A DNA stretch of 37,609 nt from Planctomycetales bacterium (GTDB lineage Bacteria; Planctomycetota; Planctomycetia; Pirellulales; Pirellulaceae), in the NCBI GenBank assembly GCA_020427005.1, contig JAGQOY010000051.1:1-37609 (forward strand). Reading direction: 5' to 3'. The notes beneath the pieces are model-generated. The model was not told the DNA's origin, did not search any database, and was given only the letters and a program-made list of their open reading frames with translations. Positions within the stretch are counted from its first letter, which is position 1, and the number at the start of each line of letters is the position of its first letter. This document shows, piece after piece, positions 8,095-16,406 of the stretch. The position numbers and the translations under genes are program-made.

Positions 8095-8997
8095 GTGCTT
8101 GACGCAATCGCCAAAGCAGACACGCTAATCGAAGCCATGGGATGGATCCGCAATTTTCGCGGCAAGACCACCGTCATAAAGCTCGGAGGTAGCTTGCTGG
8201 AGGAGGAGCTAGCCATCCAGCATTTGCTTCTAGACGTGATTTTCATGGAAACGGTCGGCATGAAGCCAGTTATTGTGCATGGTGGCGGGCCTAGCATCAA
8301 TCGTGCCATGCAACTTGCAGCAATTGAGCCCAAATGGGTCAAAGGGCGACGTGTTACCGACGACGCAACCTTGCGATTAGTCGAGCGCGTACTTGCTGGC
8401 GAGATTACACAGCATCTTACCGACGAGATTGAGAGGCTAGGTGGCCGGGCGGTCAACCTGAACTTTCTTGGGGGTACCAATGTCCTGTTTGGTGAGAAAC
8501 TAATGTTACCAGACGAGGATGGTTCCCCAATCGATTTGGGCTACGTTGGTCATGTTACGCGTGTGGATCGGTCTGTGATAGAAAATGTTGCCTACGCGAA
8601 TCAAGTACCTGTGATACCATCCATGTGCATCGATGAACACGGTCAAAAGTACAATGTAAATGCGGACACTGCAGCTATGGCGGTGGCAGAGGCATTGGGT
8701 GCGGAGAAGCTAGTTTTTCTCAGCGATGTAAATGGGGTGCGTCGTGATAAGAACGATCCGGCTACGATCATCCATTCTCTAACTGCAGATGAGGCTCGCC
8801 AACTAATCGAGGATAAGGTAATCGACTCAGGGATGATACCCAAGATTGAGGCCTGCCTTTCCACGCTTTCTCGAGGTGTCCGAAAAGTGCACATTATTGA
8901 TGGTCGGCTTAGGCATTCGTTGTTACTTGAGATTTATACGACTAGTGGAGTAGGGACTGAATTAATACAGTGCCGCAAGGCATTGAATTTTCCATAA
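8095..8997 (+). CDS. argB: Acetylglutamate kinase
   Basis: ArgB phosphorylates N-acetyl-L-glutamate, the second step of arginine biosynthesis. The 300-residue protein shows the amino-acid-kinase motifs: '[12 protein letters not shown]' (about 26-37), '[11 protein letters not shown]' (about 60-70, GGG substrate loop), '[17 protein letters not shown]' (Asn/Asp nucleotide site) and '[10 protein letters not shown]'. The start codon is GTG at 8095, supported by GGAGAG about 8 nt upstream; the family N-terminus begins at this position. It is followed by a terminator-like hairpin at 9017-9050 and then argD. Confidence 0.96.
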   Translation: MLDAIAKADTLIEAMGWIRNFRGKTTVIKLGGSLLEEELAIQHLLLDVIFMETVGMKPVIVHGGGPSINRAMQLAAIEPKWVKGRRVTDDATLRLVERVLAGEITQHLTDEIERLGGRAVNLNFLGGTNVLFGEKLMLPDEDGSPIDLGYVGHVTRVDRSVIENVAYANQVPVIPSMCIDEHGQKYNVNADTAAMAVAEALGAEKLVFLSDVNGVRRDKNDPATIIHSLTADEARQLIEDKVIDSGMIPKIEACLSTLSRGVRKVHIIDGRLRHSLLLEIYTTSGVGTELIQCRKALNFP

Positions 8998-9016
8998 TCG
9001 CTGTGAGAGTTTTCCT

Positions 9017-9050
9017 AGGCAGCGAGGGATTCGCTGCCTTTCTTCGTTTA
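9017..9050 (+). terminator. Intrinsic terminator between argB and argD
   Basis: AGGCAGCGA (9017-9025) and TCGCTGCCT (9031-9039) form a perfect 9-bp stem with a 5-nt loop, followed by TTCTTCGTTT. It lies 20 nt after the argB stop and 53 nt before the argD start. It either ends the argB transcript or partially attenuates read-through into argD. Confidence 0.75.
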
Positions 9051-9102
9051 ACCAGCCAAGTAGTTTTTTGTTCGCTGTTTTACTAATGCGGAATTTCAGT
9101 AC

Positions 9103-10338
9103 ATGACCAATGATCAAATGCACATGAATTCTCAGGACACTCAGGCTTTGTTTGCCAAATACGTGATTGGTAATTATACGCGCTACCCGGTAAATTTAGT
9201 CCGCGGAGAGGGTTCCGTCGTATGGGATGCGGAAGGTAATGAGTACCTAGATCTATTTCCGGGCTGGGGCTGCAATTTATTGGGGCATTGTCCTGCTCGC
9301 ATTGTTCGGGCCGTACAGCAGCAAGTCGGTCAGTTAATTCACGTACCCAATACTTGGCACATGGAATTGCAGGGGCGCTGGGCTCAGATGCTAGTCGAGC
9401 GAGCGTTTGAATCTCAGGCATTCTTCTGCAACAGTGGGGCGGAGGCAAACGAAGCTGCCATTAAATTGGCGCGACTACACCAGGGACCCGAGCGCTACAA
9501 GATCATTACGTTTCAAGGTGGATTTCATGGACGTACTTTTGGTGCACTTTCTGCTACGGCTCAGCCAAAATATCACGCTGGTCTCGGTCCCATGTTGGCC
9601 GGATTCAGTTATGCGCCGTTTGGTGATTTGGTCGCAGTTGAAAAATTAATCGATTCTTCGACCGCGGCCATCATGATTGAACCGATTTTGGGGGAAGGCG
9701 GAGTTCGTATACCGCCAGACGGATTCTTGGCTCAACTGCGTACACTTTGTGATCAGCAGGGCCTGCTGCTCATCTTGGATGAAGTTCAAACTGGTTGTGG
9801 GCGAACAGGTAAGTGGTTTGGTTTTCAACACTTTGGAGTTCGTCCAGATATCATCACTTTGGCCAAATCACTCTGTGGGGGAATTGCAGGTGGCGCCATG
9901 TTGGCACGCCCTGACTTAGCAGCCAGCCTCCGTCCAGGAACTCACGCCAGCACGTTTGGAGGAAATCCAATTGCTGCGGCGGCTGGTATTGCCATGATTG
10001 AAACTATCGAACAAGACGGTCTTTTAGTGTCTGCAGTCAAAACTGCGGAGTTGATCGCCGAAAGAATGCAAGAGTTGAGTTCGTCATGCGCCAATATTCG
10101 CGAAATTCGGCAAGTTGGGCTCATGATAGGTATCGAGTTGGAATTCTCCGGCGCTGAAATTGTACAAAGGTGCCTCGAGCGGGGTTTATTGATTAATTGT
10201 ACTCAGGGCAACGTGATTCGACTGTTGCCTGCCATGAACATTGAGCCTCAAGCATTGCGACGAGGGATTGATATTTTGACGGAAGTAATTCAAGAATTTG
10301 CTATGAAATCGTTACAGACCGAAGCAGCAACCCCATAA
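9103..10338 (+). CDS. argD: Acetylornithine aminotransferase
   Basis: This is a PLP-dependent class III aminotransferase of 411 residues. It converts N-acetylglutamate semialdehyde to N-acetylornithine using glutamate. Motifs include 'LDLFPGWGCNLLGHCPARIV' near the N-terminus, 'FFCNSGAEANEAAIKLAR', 'GGFHGRTFGALSATAQPKY', 'LILDEVQTGCGRTGKWFGFQ' and the Schiff-base lysine in 'TLAKSLCGG' (Lys255). Placement between argB and argF supports ArgD over other ornithine or GABA aminotransferases. The ATG at 9103 is used; in-frame ATGs at 9118 and 9124 are possible alternatives. Confidence 0.94.
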   Translation: MTNDQMHMNSQDTQALFAKYVIGNYTRYPVNLVRGEGSVVWDAEGNEYLDLFPGWGCNLLGHCPARIVRAVQQQVGQLIHVPNTWHMELQGRWAQMLVERAFESQAFFCNSGAEANEAAIKLARLHQGPERYKIITFQGGFHGRTFGALSATAQPKYHAGLGPMLAGFSYAPFGDLVAVEKLIDSSTAAIMIEPILGEGGVRIPPDGFLAQLRTLCDQQGLLLILDEVQTGCGRTGKWFGFQHFGVRPDIITLAKSLCGGIAGGAMLARPDLAASLRPGTHASTFGGNPIAAAAGIAMIETIEQDGLLVSAVKTAELIAERMQELSSSCANIREIRQVGLMIGIELEFSGAEIVQRCLERGLLINCTQGNVIRLLPAMNIEPQALRRGIDILTEVIQEFAMKSLQTEAATP

Positions 10339-10501
10339 GGTACTTGGGCTCGAAATTCGATATTGTCAGACCACCGAAATAGTTTGGGGCTTGGTCAAGA
10401 GCAGGTTGCAAGCATCAAGGTTCAAAACCTAGAATCGACTTGCCCTTCCCCCAATGATCCTGTGGCCAAACTTGTTTCTACATCGATGATTGGAACGCAC
10501 A

Positions 10502-11476
10502 GTGCGACATCTACTTTCTTTGTTTGATTTGAGCCAGCAAGAATTGCATACCGTTCTTTCGCTTGCGCAGCAAATAAAAGAACTTCTTGAAAAAGGGCAG
10601 CGACCTGCGTGGTTGGAACGCAGGGTATTAGCGATGCTGTTTGAAAAACCTAGCTTGCGGACCCGAGTCAGTTTCGAAGCAGGCATGTGTCAACTTGGCG
10701 GGTCCGCAATGTTCCTAGGTGAAGAAGTTGGTTGGCAAAGTCGGGAGTCTACTGCAGATTTTGTGCGGGTACTGGCAGAGTATGCTGATTACGTTGTATG
10801 CCGTGCAAAGTGCCATCAATCTGTAGTGGAGTTGGCCAGACACAATTGCTTGCCCATTATTAATGGACTTACGGATCATCTTCATCCGTGCCAAGCCCTG
10901 GCCGATATCCTCACGATGCGGCAGCATACGAGGTCGTTAGCTGGCAGCCAGGTTACTTTTGTCGGAGATGGCAATAACGTTGCCCGTTCTCTGGCTATTG
11001 GATGCGCGATGGTTGGTGTCCGCTTTCGCTTGCTAGGGCCTGCGGACTATTTTATCTCCCAGCCATACGTAGAAGAGATATATACTCGCTACCCGAATGC
11101 AGATTTTTCTCAGACAAGTGATTTTGCAGCCGGTTTGCGTGAAGCAGATTTTATCTATACCGATGTGTGGACTAGCATGGGACAGGAGGCAGAAAGTCAG
11201 ACCCGCCGCGAAGCGTTTGGCAAATTCCAGTTGAATTCCAAGTTGCTTTCCCTGGCTCCACGCGAATGCAAAATCTTGCATTGCCTGCCTGCTCGCCGTG
11301 GAGAGGAGATTACAGACGATGTCATGGACTGCCCAAATAGTCTCGTAGTCGAGCAAGCAGGTAATCGAATGCATGCTCAAAAGGGGCTACTTGTTTGGTT
11401 GGCCTTACAGCACGGGCAATTGAGCGCTAGCGATTTGTTATCTGCGGGAATCGAGTTACCTCTTGGCATCTCCTAG
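10502..11476 (+). CDS. argF: Ornithine carbamoyltransferase
   Basis: ArgF makes citrulline from ornithine and carbamoyl phosphate. Visible signatures are the carbamoyl-phosphate loop 'KPSLRTRVSF' (SLRTR near residue 51), 'HPCQALADILTM', and the ornithine-binding 'HCLPARRGEEITDDV' near the C-terminus. I place the start at GTG 10502 (MRHLLSLFDLS, 324 aa), which matches the usual family N-terminus and has GGA 8 nt upstream. An in-frame TTG at 10490 would add four residues. The gap from argD is about 160 nt. argC, argJ, argG and argH are not in the window. Confidence 0.95.
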   Translation: MRHLLSLFDLSQQELHTVLSLAQQIKELLEKGQRPAWLERRVLAMLFEKPSLRTRVSFEAGMCQLGGSAMFLGEEVGWQSRESTADFVRVLAEYADYVVCRAKCHQSVVELARHNCLPIINGLTDHLHPCQALADILTMRQHTRSLAGSQVTFVGDGNNVARSLAIGCAMVGVRFRLLGPADYFISQPYVEEIYTRYPNADFSQTSDFAAGLREADFIYTDVWTSMGQEAESQTRREAFGKFQLNSKLLSLAPRECKILHCLPARRGEEITDDVMDCPNSLVVEQAGNRMHAQKGLLVWLALQHGQLSASDLLSAGIELPLGIS

Positions 11477-11525
11477 CACCCTTGCTCAGGCTGGTGCGAG
11501 TCGTAACGACAGATAGCGACCTAGT

Positions 11526-12035
11526 TTAGAAACGCGAAATGACGCGTTGAAAAAACTCCGCCTTGGATTCTCGATAACCTTCTAGATCGTAGGGATCGGA
11601 TTCAAACCGGTCGCGTTTGAGGCACTCGAGTGCCGATCGATCTTCTGGCGTGGAAGTTAACCAATCCCGCATCTTGATCGCCCGTTCCCAGATTGTTCCA
11701 CCATACCGAACAACCCATACTTCATGCGTTGAATCTTGGCCTCTGAATTTGACTAAGTGACCCACGAGTTCTTCATCACACCACTCATCGCTTGGCACGC
11801 GTTCGTAGTTGAGACCTTCGATCAATCGACAAGTCTCATTCATATTTCGAAGGTCCGTCAGGCCTGCCAGACAATCAATGGTTGGCCTGGCGACAGTTTC
11901 AGTTAGTGCTGTTGCACCAATATGGTGCACTTCAGTTACTAGTCCTTGGCAAGCCCACAGGAGCAGTGATTGGGTCTGCTGAAATTCCTGAAGCCAACGT
12001 GGATCGGTTAGTGAAAGACGTAGTGAACCAGACAT
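11526..12035 (-). CDS. GrpB (UPF0157) family protein
   Basis: This 169-residue protein matches the GrpB/UPF0157 family, a branch of the nucleotidyltransferase fold. 'VHHIGATAL' (HHIG at 37-40) corresponds to the family's HIGSTAV loop and 'ARPTIDCLAGL' (51-59) to the KPIIDILV strand. Near the C-terminus 'FRD/W......Y..YK...F' is represented by 'MRDWLTSTPEDRSAL...YRESKAEFFQRVI'. The biochemical role of the family is not well established. Gly-Ala replaces the usual Gly-Ser in the HIGST loop. The gene is convergent with argF (49-bp gap) and apparently monocistronic. Confidence 0.85.
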   Translation of the reverse strand: MSGSLRLSLTDPRWLQEFQQTQSLLLWACQGLVTEVHHIGATALTETVARPTIDCLAGLTDLRNMNETCRLIEGLNYERVPSDEWCDEELVGHLVKFRGQDSTHEVWVVRYGGTIWERAIKMRDWLTSTPEDRSALECLKRDRFESDPYDLEGYRESKAEFFQRVISRF

Positions 12036-12330
12036 TGATATGCCGCAATCAACCTAATAATAGTCATAATCGACAAAATTTGACGTCAAACTTGGGTTTC
12101 AATGTGATAGCTATCTAATCCAGATTTTCAGCCTGGAGATTGCTGCCGATAAAGTTTGCGAGGCCGGTAAACTCCGGTACTTCGGCCATCTGCGACAATT
12201 TAGTTTGCCGCTGGCTAGTGACAAGCCAAAGTCGTGTTTAAGTTTGCCCCAAGGATTCAATTGTCGCCGATTATTCCGTCCCTACAACTTAAAACCGGTT
12301 TCCCAGCGTTCTAAAAAAAGTAATCGAATC

Positions 12331-14217
12331 ATGGAAAGATCCGAAGAAACTAATTCCCTAGGATTTGCAATTCCGGGCAATCTAACTGAGGTCGGCGTTA
12401 CGGAACGACATGATTCTAGTTCGACTCGACAGCGTGCTGGATTGCGGCCGCAAGCGAATGCTGGTGCTTGGCAAATAATTGTCACCAGGGATACTTTCCA
12501 CGCGTCTGGTGCACACGTTGCAGGGCAGGATCGCCAGTCAACTAACGAAGTGGACGGGACTGAATTCCTTAGGTTTGATTCATCCGAACCGTCGATTCCT
12601 GCTCCGCTTCTGGCCTGTTGGTCTAGGCAGCATGTAGGAATTGGATTTGACCCTTCTACCTCGTCCGATTTGGAACGCCCCTCTTCGCAAGGGCCACGCG
12701 AGGGTGAAGTCAATGACCATCCAACAAAGACTCTACTTCAACAGAGATACGAGCAACTTCTTTCGGAAACTGCCCATGACATCCGTAGTCCGATAGCGGC
12801 GGCCCAGCAAATCATAGCTGACGTTGCGGAGCGAATTCACAGGAGCTCACCTGCTAGCAACGAGATGTCCATGTTGCAAAGCGCCCAGGCTCGCTTGCTG
12901 CAGGCCAATGACTGGGCCGAAAACATTTTGCATGCCCGAAACCTGTCTCCCGCATTTCAAGTGGTGATGCGAAAGCGGTTTTATCCTCAGCAATGGCAAA
13001 AGGCCTTTGCCGCTCTGATTGAACCGCTTGCCAAACGTGAGAAGGTGAAAATTTCCTGGGTTGGCTGGGACCGTTCGCTGCCTCGGTTATATTCAGACCC
13101 CAGCCTTCTCAGCAGAGCAATTCTCAACTTGGTAACCAACGCCATTGTTGCCAGTAAGCATGCAACGCGTGTGAGTGTTCGCGTCGATAGCCAGGCCTAT
13201 GTGACCCAACGCTTGGTAATTGCAATCGAAGACGAGGGTCCTGGATTGCCTGCGGATTTGTTGAGACATATCAACTCCTTGAGCGAGTTGCAGTTAGGGG
13301 CTGACAATGAATCACCTGGGATGGGCTTGTCGATCGCCAAGGGCATTGTTCATTTACTAGGAGGTAGCATAGCGGCTCAAGTTGGCACGCAGGGGGGAAC
13401 GATTATTCGAATATCCCTTCCAGTTGACAATCGGTTTTCGTTGGTCCGCAGTTGGTTGTTGCAGTCTGCGCGCCGGTTTCCAACCAATCGTGTGCGATCG
13501 CTTTCCCTACATGCCATTAAGAGTGTCAACTGCAGTGAGAACCTAATTGATCGCTACCTGCAGCAAGCCGCTTTGGATGGAGAATTCCCATATCGGGTCG
13601 CCGAGGATCGATGGCTGTGGCTGGCCATGGACCCATTGAGCAATCGGCCGGGCGCAAGTCCGGAGGCTCAGGTTCTTCGGTCCGACAACATATTGCAAAA
13701 CATTGGTAAAGATCTAAGAGAGTTTTCGCGAACCAAAACATCGGAAAATCACCAATCGTCTGCAGCCATCCATACACAACTTGTATACCGAATTGGAACA
13801 TTGCATCTGGATGGTCTAAGCTCTTCAACCGGTGAAAGATTTGTTTTGCATAGGGTCACTGAGCTGGTGGGCAATAGAATAGGAGCATTAACCGGAGATA
13901 GGGTCCCACCAGTCGACTTGATCGATTCGTTGGCCGTCGCTCCAGCTCGCAAGCAACTCCATCTCAGGATGGATTCTCCTGGACATCATGAGATCCCGAC
14001 GCCACGTCCAGCGCCCAATACAGCATTTCATCTTCCTAAGCCCAAAGCATTGGAACGCACCGTAGATGGTGATAGCAACGCGAATATCGAAAGGCCCAAT
14101 AAGGGGTCCTTGCTCAGTGGTCAATGCAGAGTCGAAGATTTGGCTCAGCAGTGGCGGATTATCCAGGCAAAGTTGAATCGCTGGCAGGACAGCGTCCGCT
14201 TGAAAGAGAATTCGTAG
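12331..14217 (+). CDS. Orphan soluble sensor histidine kinase
   Basis: This 628-residue protein (from ATG 12331) carries a two-component kinase core. The H-box is 'ETAHDIRSPIAAAQQI' (phospho-acceptor His149), the N-box 'AILNLVTNAIVASK' (Asn270), G1 'IEDEGPGLP' and G2 'GMGLSIAKGIVHLLGG'. It has no transmembrane segment or signal peptide. About 125 residues before the H-box are Ser/Arg-rich with no recognised sensor domain, and about 240 residues after the ATPase domain are unassigned. The longest frame opens at TTG 12205 (42 residues longer), but the ATG is a more ordinary start. No response regulator is adjacent. It is convergent with the HlyD/M50 operon (42-bp gap). Confidence 0.85.
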   Translation: MERSEETNSLGFAIPGNLTEVGVTERHDSSSTRQRAGLRPQANAGAWQIIVTRDTFHASGAHVAGQDRQSTNEVDGTEFLRFDSSEPSIPAPLLACWSRQHVGIGFDPSTSSDLERPSSQGPREGEVNDHPTKTLLQQRYEQLLSETAHDIRSPIAAAQQIIADVAERIHRSSPASNEMSMLQSAQARLLQANDWAENILHARNLSPAFQVVMRKRFYPQQWQKAFAALIEPLAKREKVKISWVGWDRSLPRLYSDPSLLSRAILNLVTNAIVASKHATRVSVRVDSQAYVTQRLVIAIEDEGPGLPADLLRHINSLSELQLGADNESPGMGLSIAKGIVHLLGGSIAAQVGTQGGTIIRISLPVDNRFSLVRSWLLQSARRFPTNRVRSLSLHAIKSVNCSENLIDRYLQQAALDGEFPYRVAEDRWLWLAMDPLSNRPGASPEAQVLRSDNILQNIGKDLREFSRTKTSENHQSSAAIHTQLVYRIGTLHLDGLSSSTGERFVLHRVTELVGNRIGALTGDRVPPVDLIDSLAVAPARKQLHLRMDSPGHHEIPTPRPAPNTAFHLPKPKALERTVDGDSNANIERPNKGSLLSGQCRVEDLAQQWRIIQAKLNRWQDSVRLKENS

Positions 14218-14259
14218 AATTTGAAACTGTCTGACCGGTCCTGACGTTGCGGAGTGCTA

Positions 14260-16398
14260 TCACTCGTGGTGAGAATCTAGTTCTACATTGTCCCATTTTT
14301 GTTCCAACCAACGGCTGGCGATCTGCCATATTGGAATGGAGTGATTGGGAGCTCGTACCCAGACCAGCTGACCAGGTACGAAATGCGCCGCTTCGGGAGG
14401 CAGCGATATTTTGGATTCGAAGCGAGGTGTTACCATCTTAAAAATTTGGTGTTGCGTATTGTCGGTCTGGATATGCACATTGATGGGCCCACCGTACGTG
14501 GCCGCCAAATACGGCTCTCGCAAGAAATCGCTTCCCCGCGGATCGACGTGGGTCAAGGCGGCTGCCCCACTTTGCCCTTGAGAGCCAAACACAAATGCTT
14601 GACTATTCTTACCCTTCAGAAATGCGTCGACGGAATCCTGAGTAACCATCGCTGTTACTTCAAGACGTTGTGGCTCAGCGATTGTAAACAAGGCTGTGCC
14701 CATGGTGACATTTTGACCTAAGGAGTGGTCAAATTCTGACCAAACGACTTGTCCGCCACGTGGAGCGACAACGTCGAGGGCAGCAACTCGGGACTCTAAC
14801 TGACCTAATTGCTCTCTTAGAGAAGCTAACTTTGCGTTTTGTGCTTGTGTTTCCCGAATCTCATTTTTCGACAAATGCAAGTGCATTTGTTCTTCTACTT
14901 GCTCAATCTTTTTATGCTGTTGCGCCACCTCGACAATCAATTCAGGATTCTCGATCTTTGCGAGTAGCGTACCTGGCTCGACATATTCTAGCCTTTTTAC
15001 AAAGACCTCTGAAATAATGCCATCGGATCCAGCTCGCACTGTAACAGGGTCTTCGAAGTATACCCAGCCAGGTGCAGCAGGTTGGATTGGTGAAGGCAAA
15101 TGCCCGATTCCGAGAACTGCAAGTAGAAACAGGCATATCGAGACTACGATTGTCGACAACTTCGGTTGGTAACCCGCCTGCGTGTTAGCAGGATTTGGCT
15201 TTTTCCAGGACTTAATAGTTGGAGCTACGATGATCGCATAGGCTCCCCACAAGACAACCACGACACCCAACCCCTGCCATACGATTAGGCACCAAAGTGC
15301 TAACGTTAGAAGGATTAACATCCTGTAGAGATAGCTACAGAGTCCGAAAGTAAGTAGCCCCAGCTGGGCACGGCGAGCTCTTCTTCTTCCGCCAAATACT
15401 CTAGAAAACAATTCACGCAGCTCAATACTGGCTTCCATCCACAGATTTGGGCGATTCAACAGATCTGCCACAATGAAATAACCATCAAACCGGGCTAGCG
15501 GATTGGCATTGAAAGCCAGGGTAGTGAACACTCCCAGGGTTGCTACTGCGCAGCTGAAATACTGTAGAAACTCGTTGTCGGTAGATAGTGAGATCAAAGC
15601 AAAAACGGCAGCAATTGTTATTTCCACAAGTACGCCACTGCCTGAAACCAAGATGCGATGCCAGCGGTTGGAAATGGTCCATAAGTCCGAAACATCTACG
15701 AATGGGATGGGTGCTAGGTAAAGGAAACTGATGCCCGCACTGCGGATTTCACATCCAACACATCTCGCAGCTACCGCGTGTGCCAGTTCATGTGCCATCT
15801 TTAACACAAACCAAGCCACAATCCACCAGATCCGTCCATCGGCTACAAAAAGTTTTTCATTGACCCGCATAAATTCTTGCCAGCCGTTTGCAACGGCCAG
15901 CACGCTGGCTGAAACAATCAGCAGCATAAAAACCAATGTATATACAGAAACCAAAGGAACCAAACTGTCCACGATCGTCTGCAGAGTTCTGCCTTTGATT
16001 ATGGGAATCCGAGTATAGAGTAATCCCCAAACTGTTCCTGAGAGTTTGCGGCTGTCGAGTGGTTTCAAAGGTGTCTGAGTGTTTCCGCGTCTCAGCAGCC
16101 CCATGCTTGCCAGCATGAGGATGATTTCATTCGCCGATTGTTCGGTAAGTAGAATATCGGGGCTAATGTCCTTTACAGCAGCTATAAGCTGATTAAGGGT
16201 AATATGTCCGTTTAACGAACAGGCAAGCACATATTCCTGACGTCCTATGCGTATATATTTACCATTCGTAGGATCGTGAACGGCGTACCAGATTGACTCA
16301 CCGTGATGATGAACTGTGAATTGCAAATCGCTCCGCAAAACAAAGTCGATGGGGGGGCTCTGTTGCATCGGAGGAACTTGATTTGAAGTAGTGGCCAT
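14260..16398 (-). CDS. PqqD-like / M50 site-2-type metalloprotease / HlyD adaptor fusion
   Basis: This 712-residue membrane protein has three parts. The N-terminal 15-105 looks PqqD-like (winged-helix, RiPP-recognition type): 'YIRIGRQEYVLACSLNGHITLNQLI'. Next comes a polytopic M50 domain with the zinc motif HELAH (His203, Glu204, His207) and the distal 'NANPLARFDGYF' (Asp305-Gly306), the paired signature of site-2 proteases; several TM helices span about 145-430. The C-terminal 440-690 is a HlyD/biotinyl-lipoyl adaptor: 'VRAGSDGIISEVFVKRLEYV', a coiled-coil of about 60 residues, then 'VVAPRGGQVVW' and a beta-barrel. It starts 8 nt after the stop of the adjacent HlyD gene, so the genes are co-transcribed. 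The substrate is unknown; proteolysis coupled to export of a peptide is an inference. Confidence 0.88.
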   Translation of the reverse strand: MATTSNQVPPMQQSPPIDFVLRSDLQFTVHHHGESIWYAVHDPTNGKYIRIGRQEYVLACSLNGHITLNQLIAAVKDISPDILLTEQSANEIILMLASMGLLRRGNTQTPLKPLDSRKLSGTVWGLLYTRIPIIKGRTLQTIVDSLVPLVSVYTLVFMLLIVSASVLAVANGWQEFMRVNEKLFVADGRIWWIVAWFVLKMAHELAHAVAARCVGCEIRSAGISFLYLAPIPFVDVSDLWTISNRWHRILVSGSGVLVEITIAAVFALISLSTDNEFLQYFSCAVATLGVFTTLAFNANPLARFDGYFIVADLLNRPNLWMEASIELRELFSRVFGGRRRARRAQLGLLTFGLCSYLYRMLILLTLALWCLIVWQGLGVVVVLWGAYAIIVAPTIKSWKKPNPANTQAGYQPKLSTIVVSICLFLLAVLGIGHLPSPIQPAAPGWVYFEDPVTVRAGSDGIISEVFVKRLEYVEPGTLLAKIENPELIVEVAQQHKKIEQVEEQMHLHLSKNEIRETQAQNAKLASLREQLGQLESRVAALDVVAPRGGQVVWSEFDHSLGQNVTMGTALFTIAEPQRLEVTAMVTQDSVDAFLKGKNSQAFVFGSQGQSGAAALTHVDPRGSDFLREPYLAATYGGPINVHIQTDNTQHQIFKMVTPRFESKISLPPEAAHFVPGQLVWVRAPNHSIPIWQIASRWLEQKWDNVELDSHHE

Positions 16399-16406
16399 GT
16401 CGCGAG

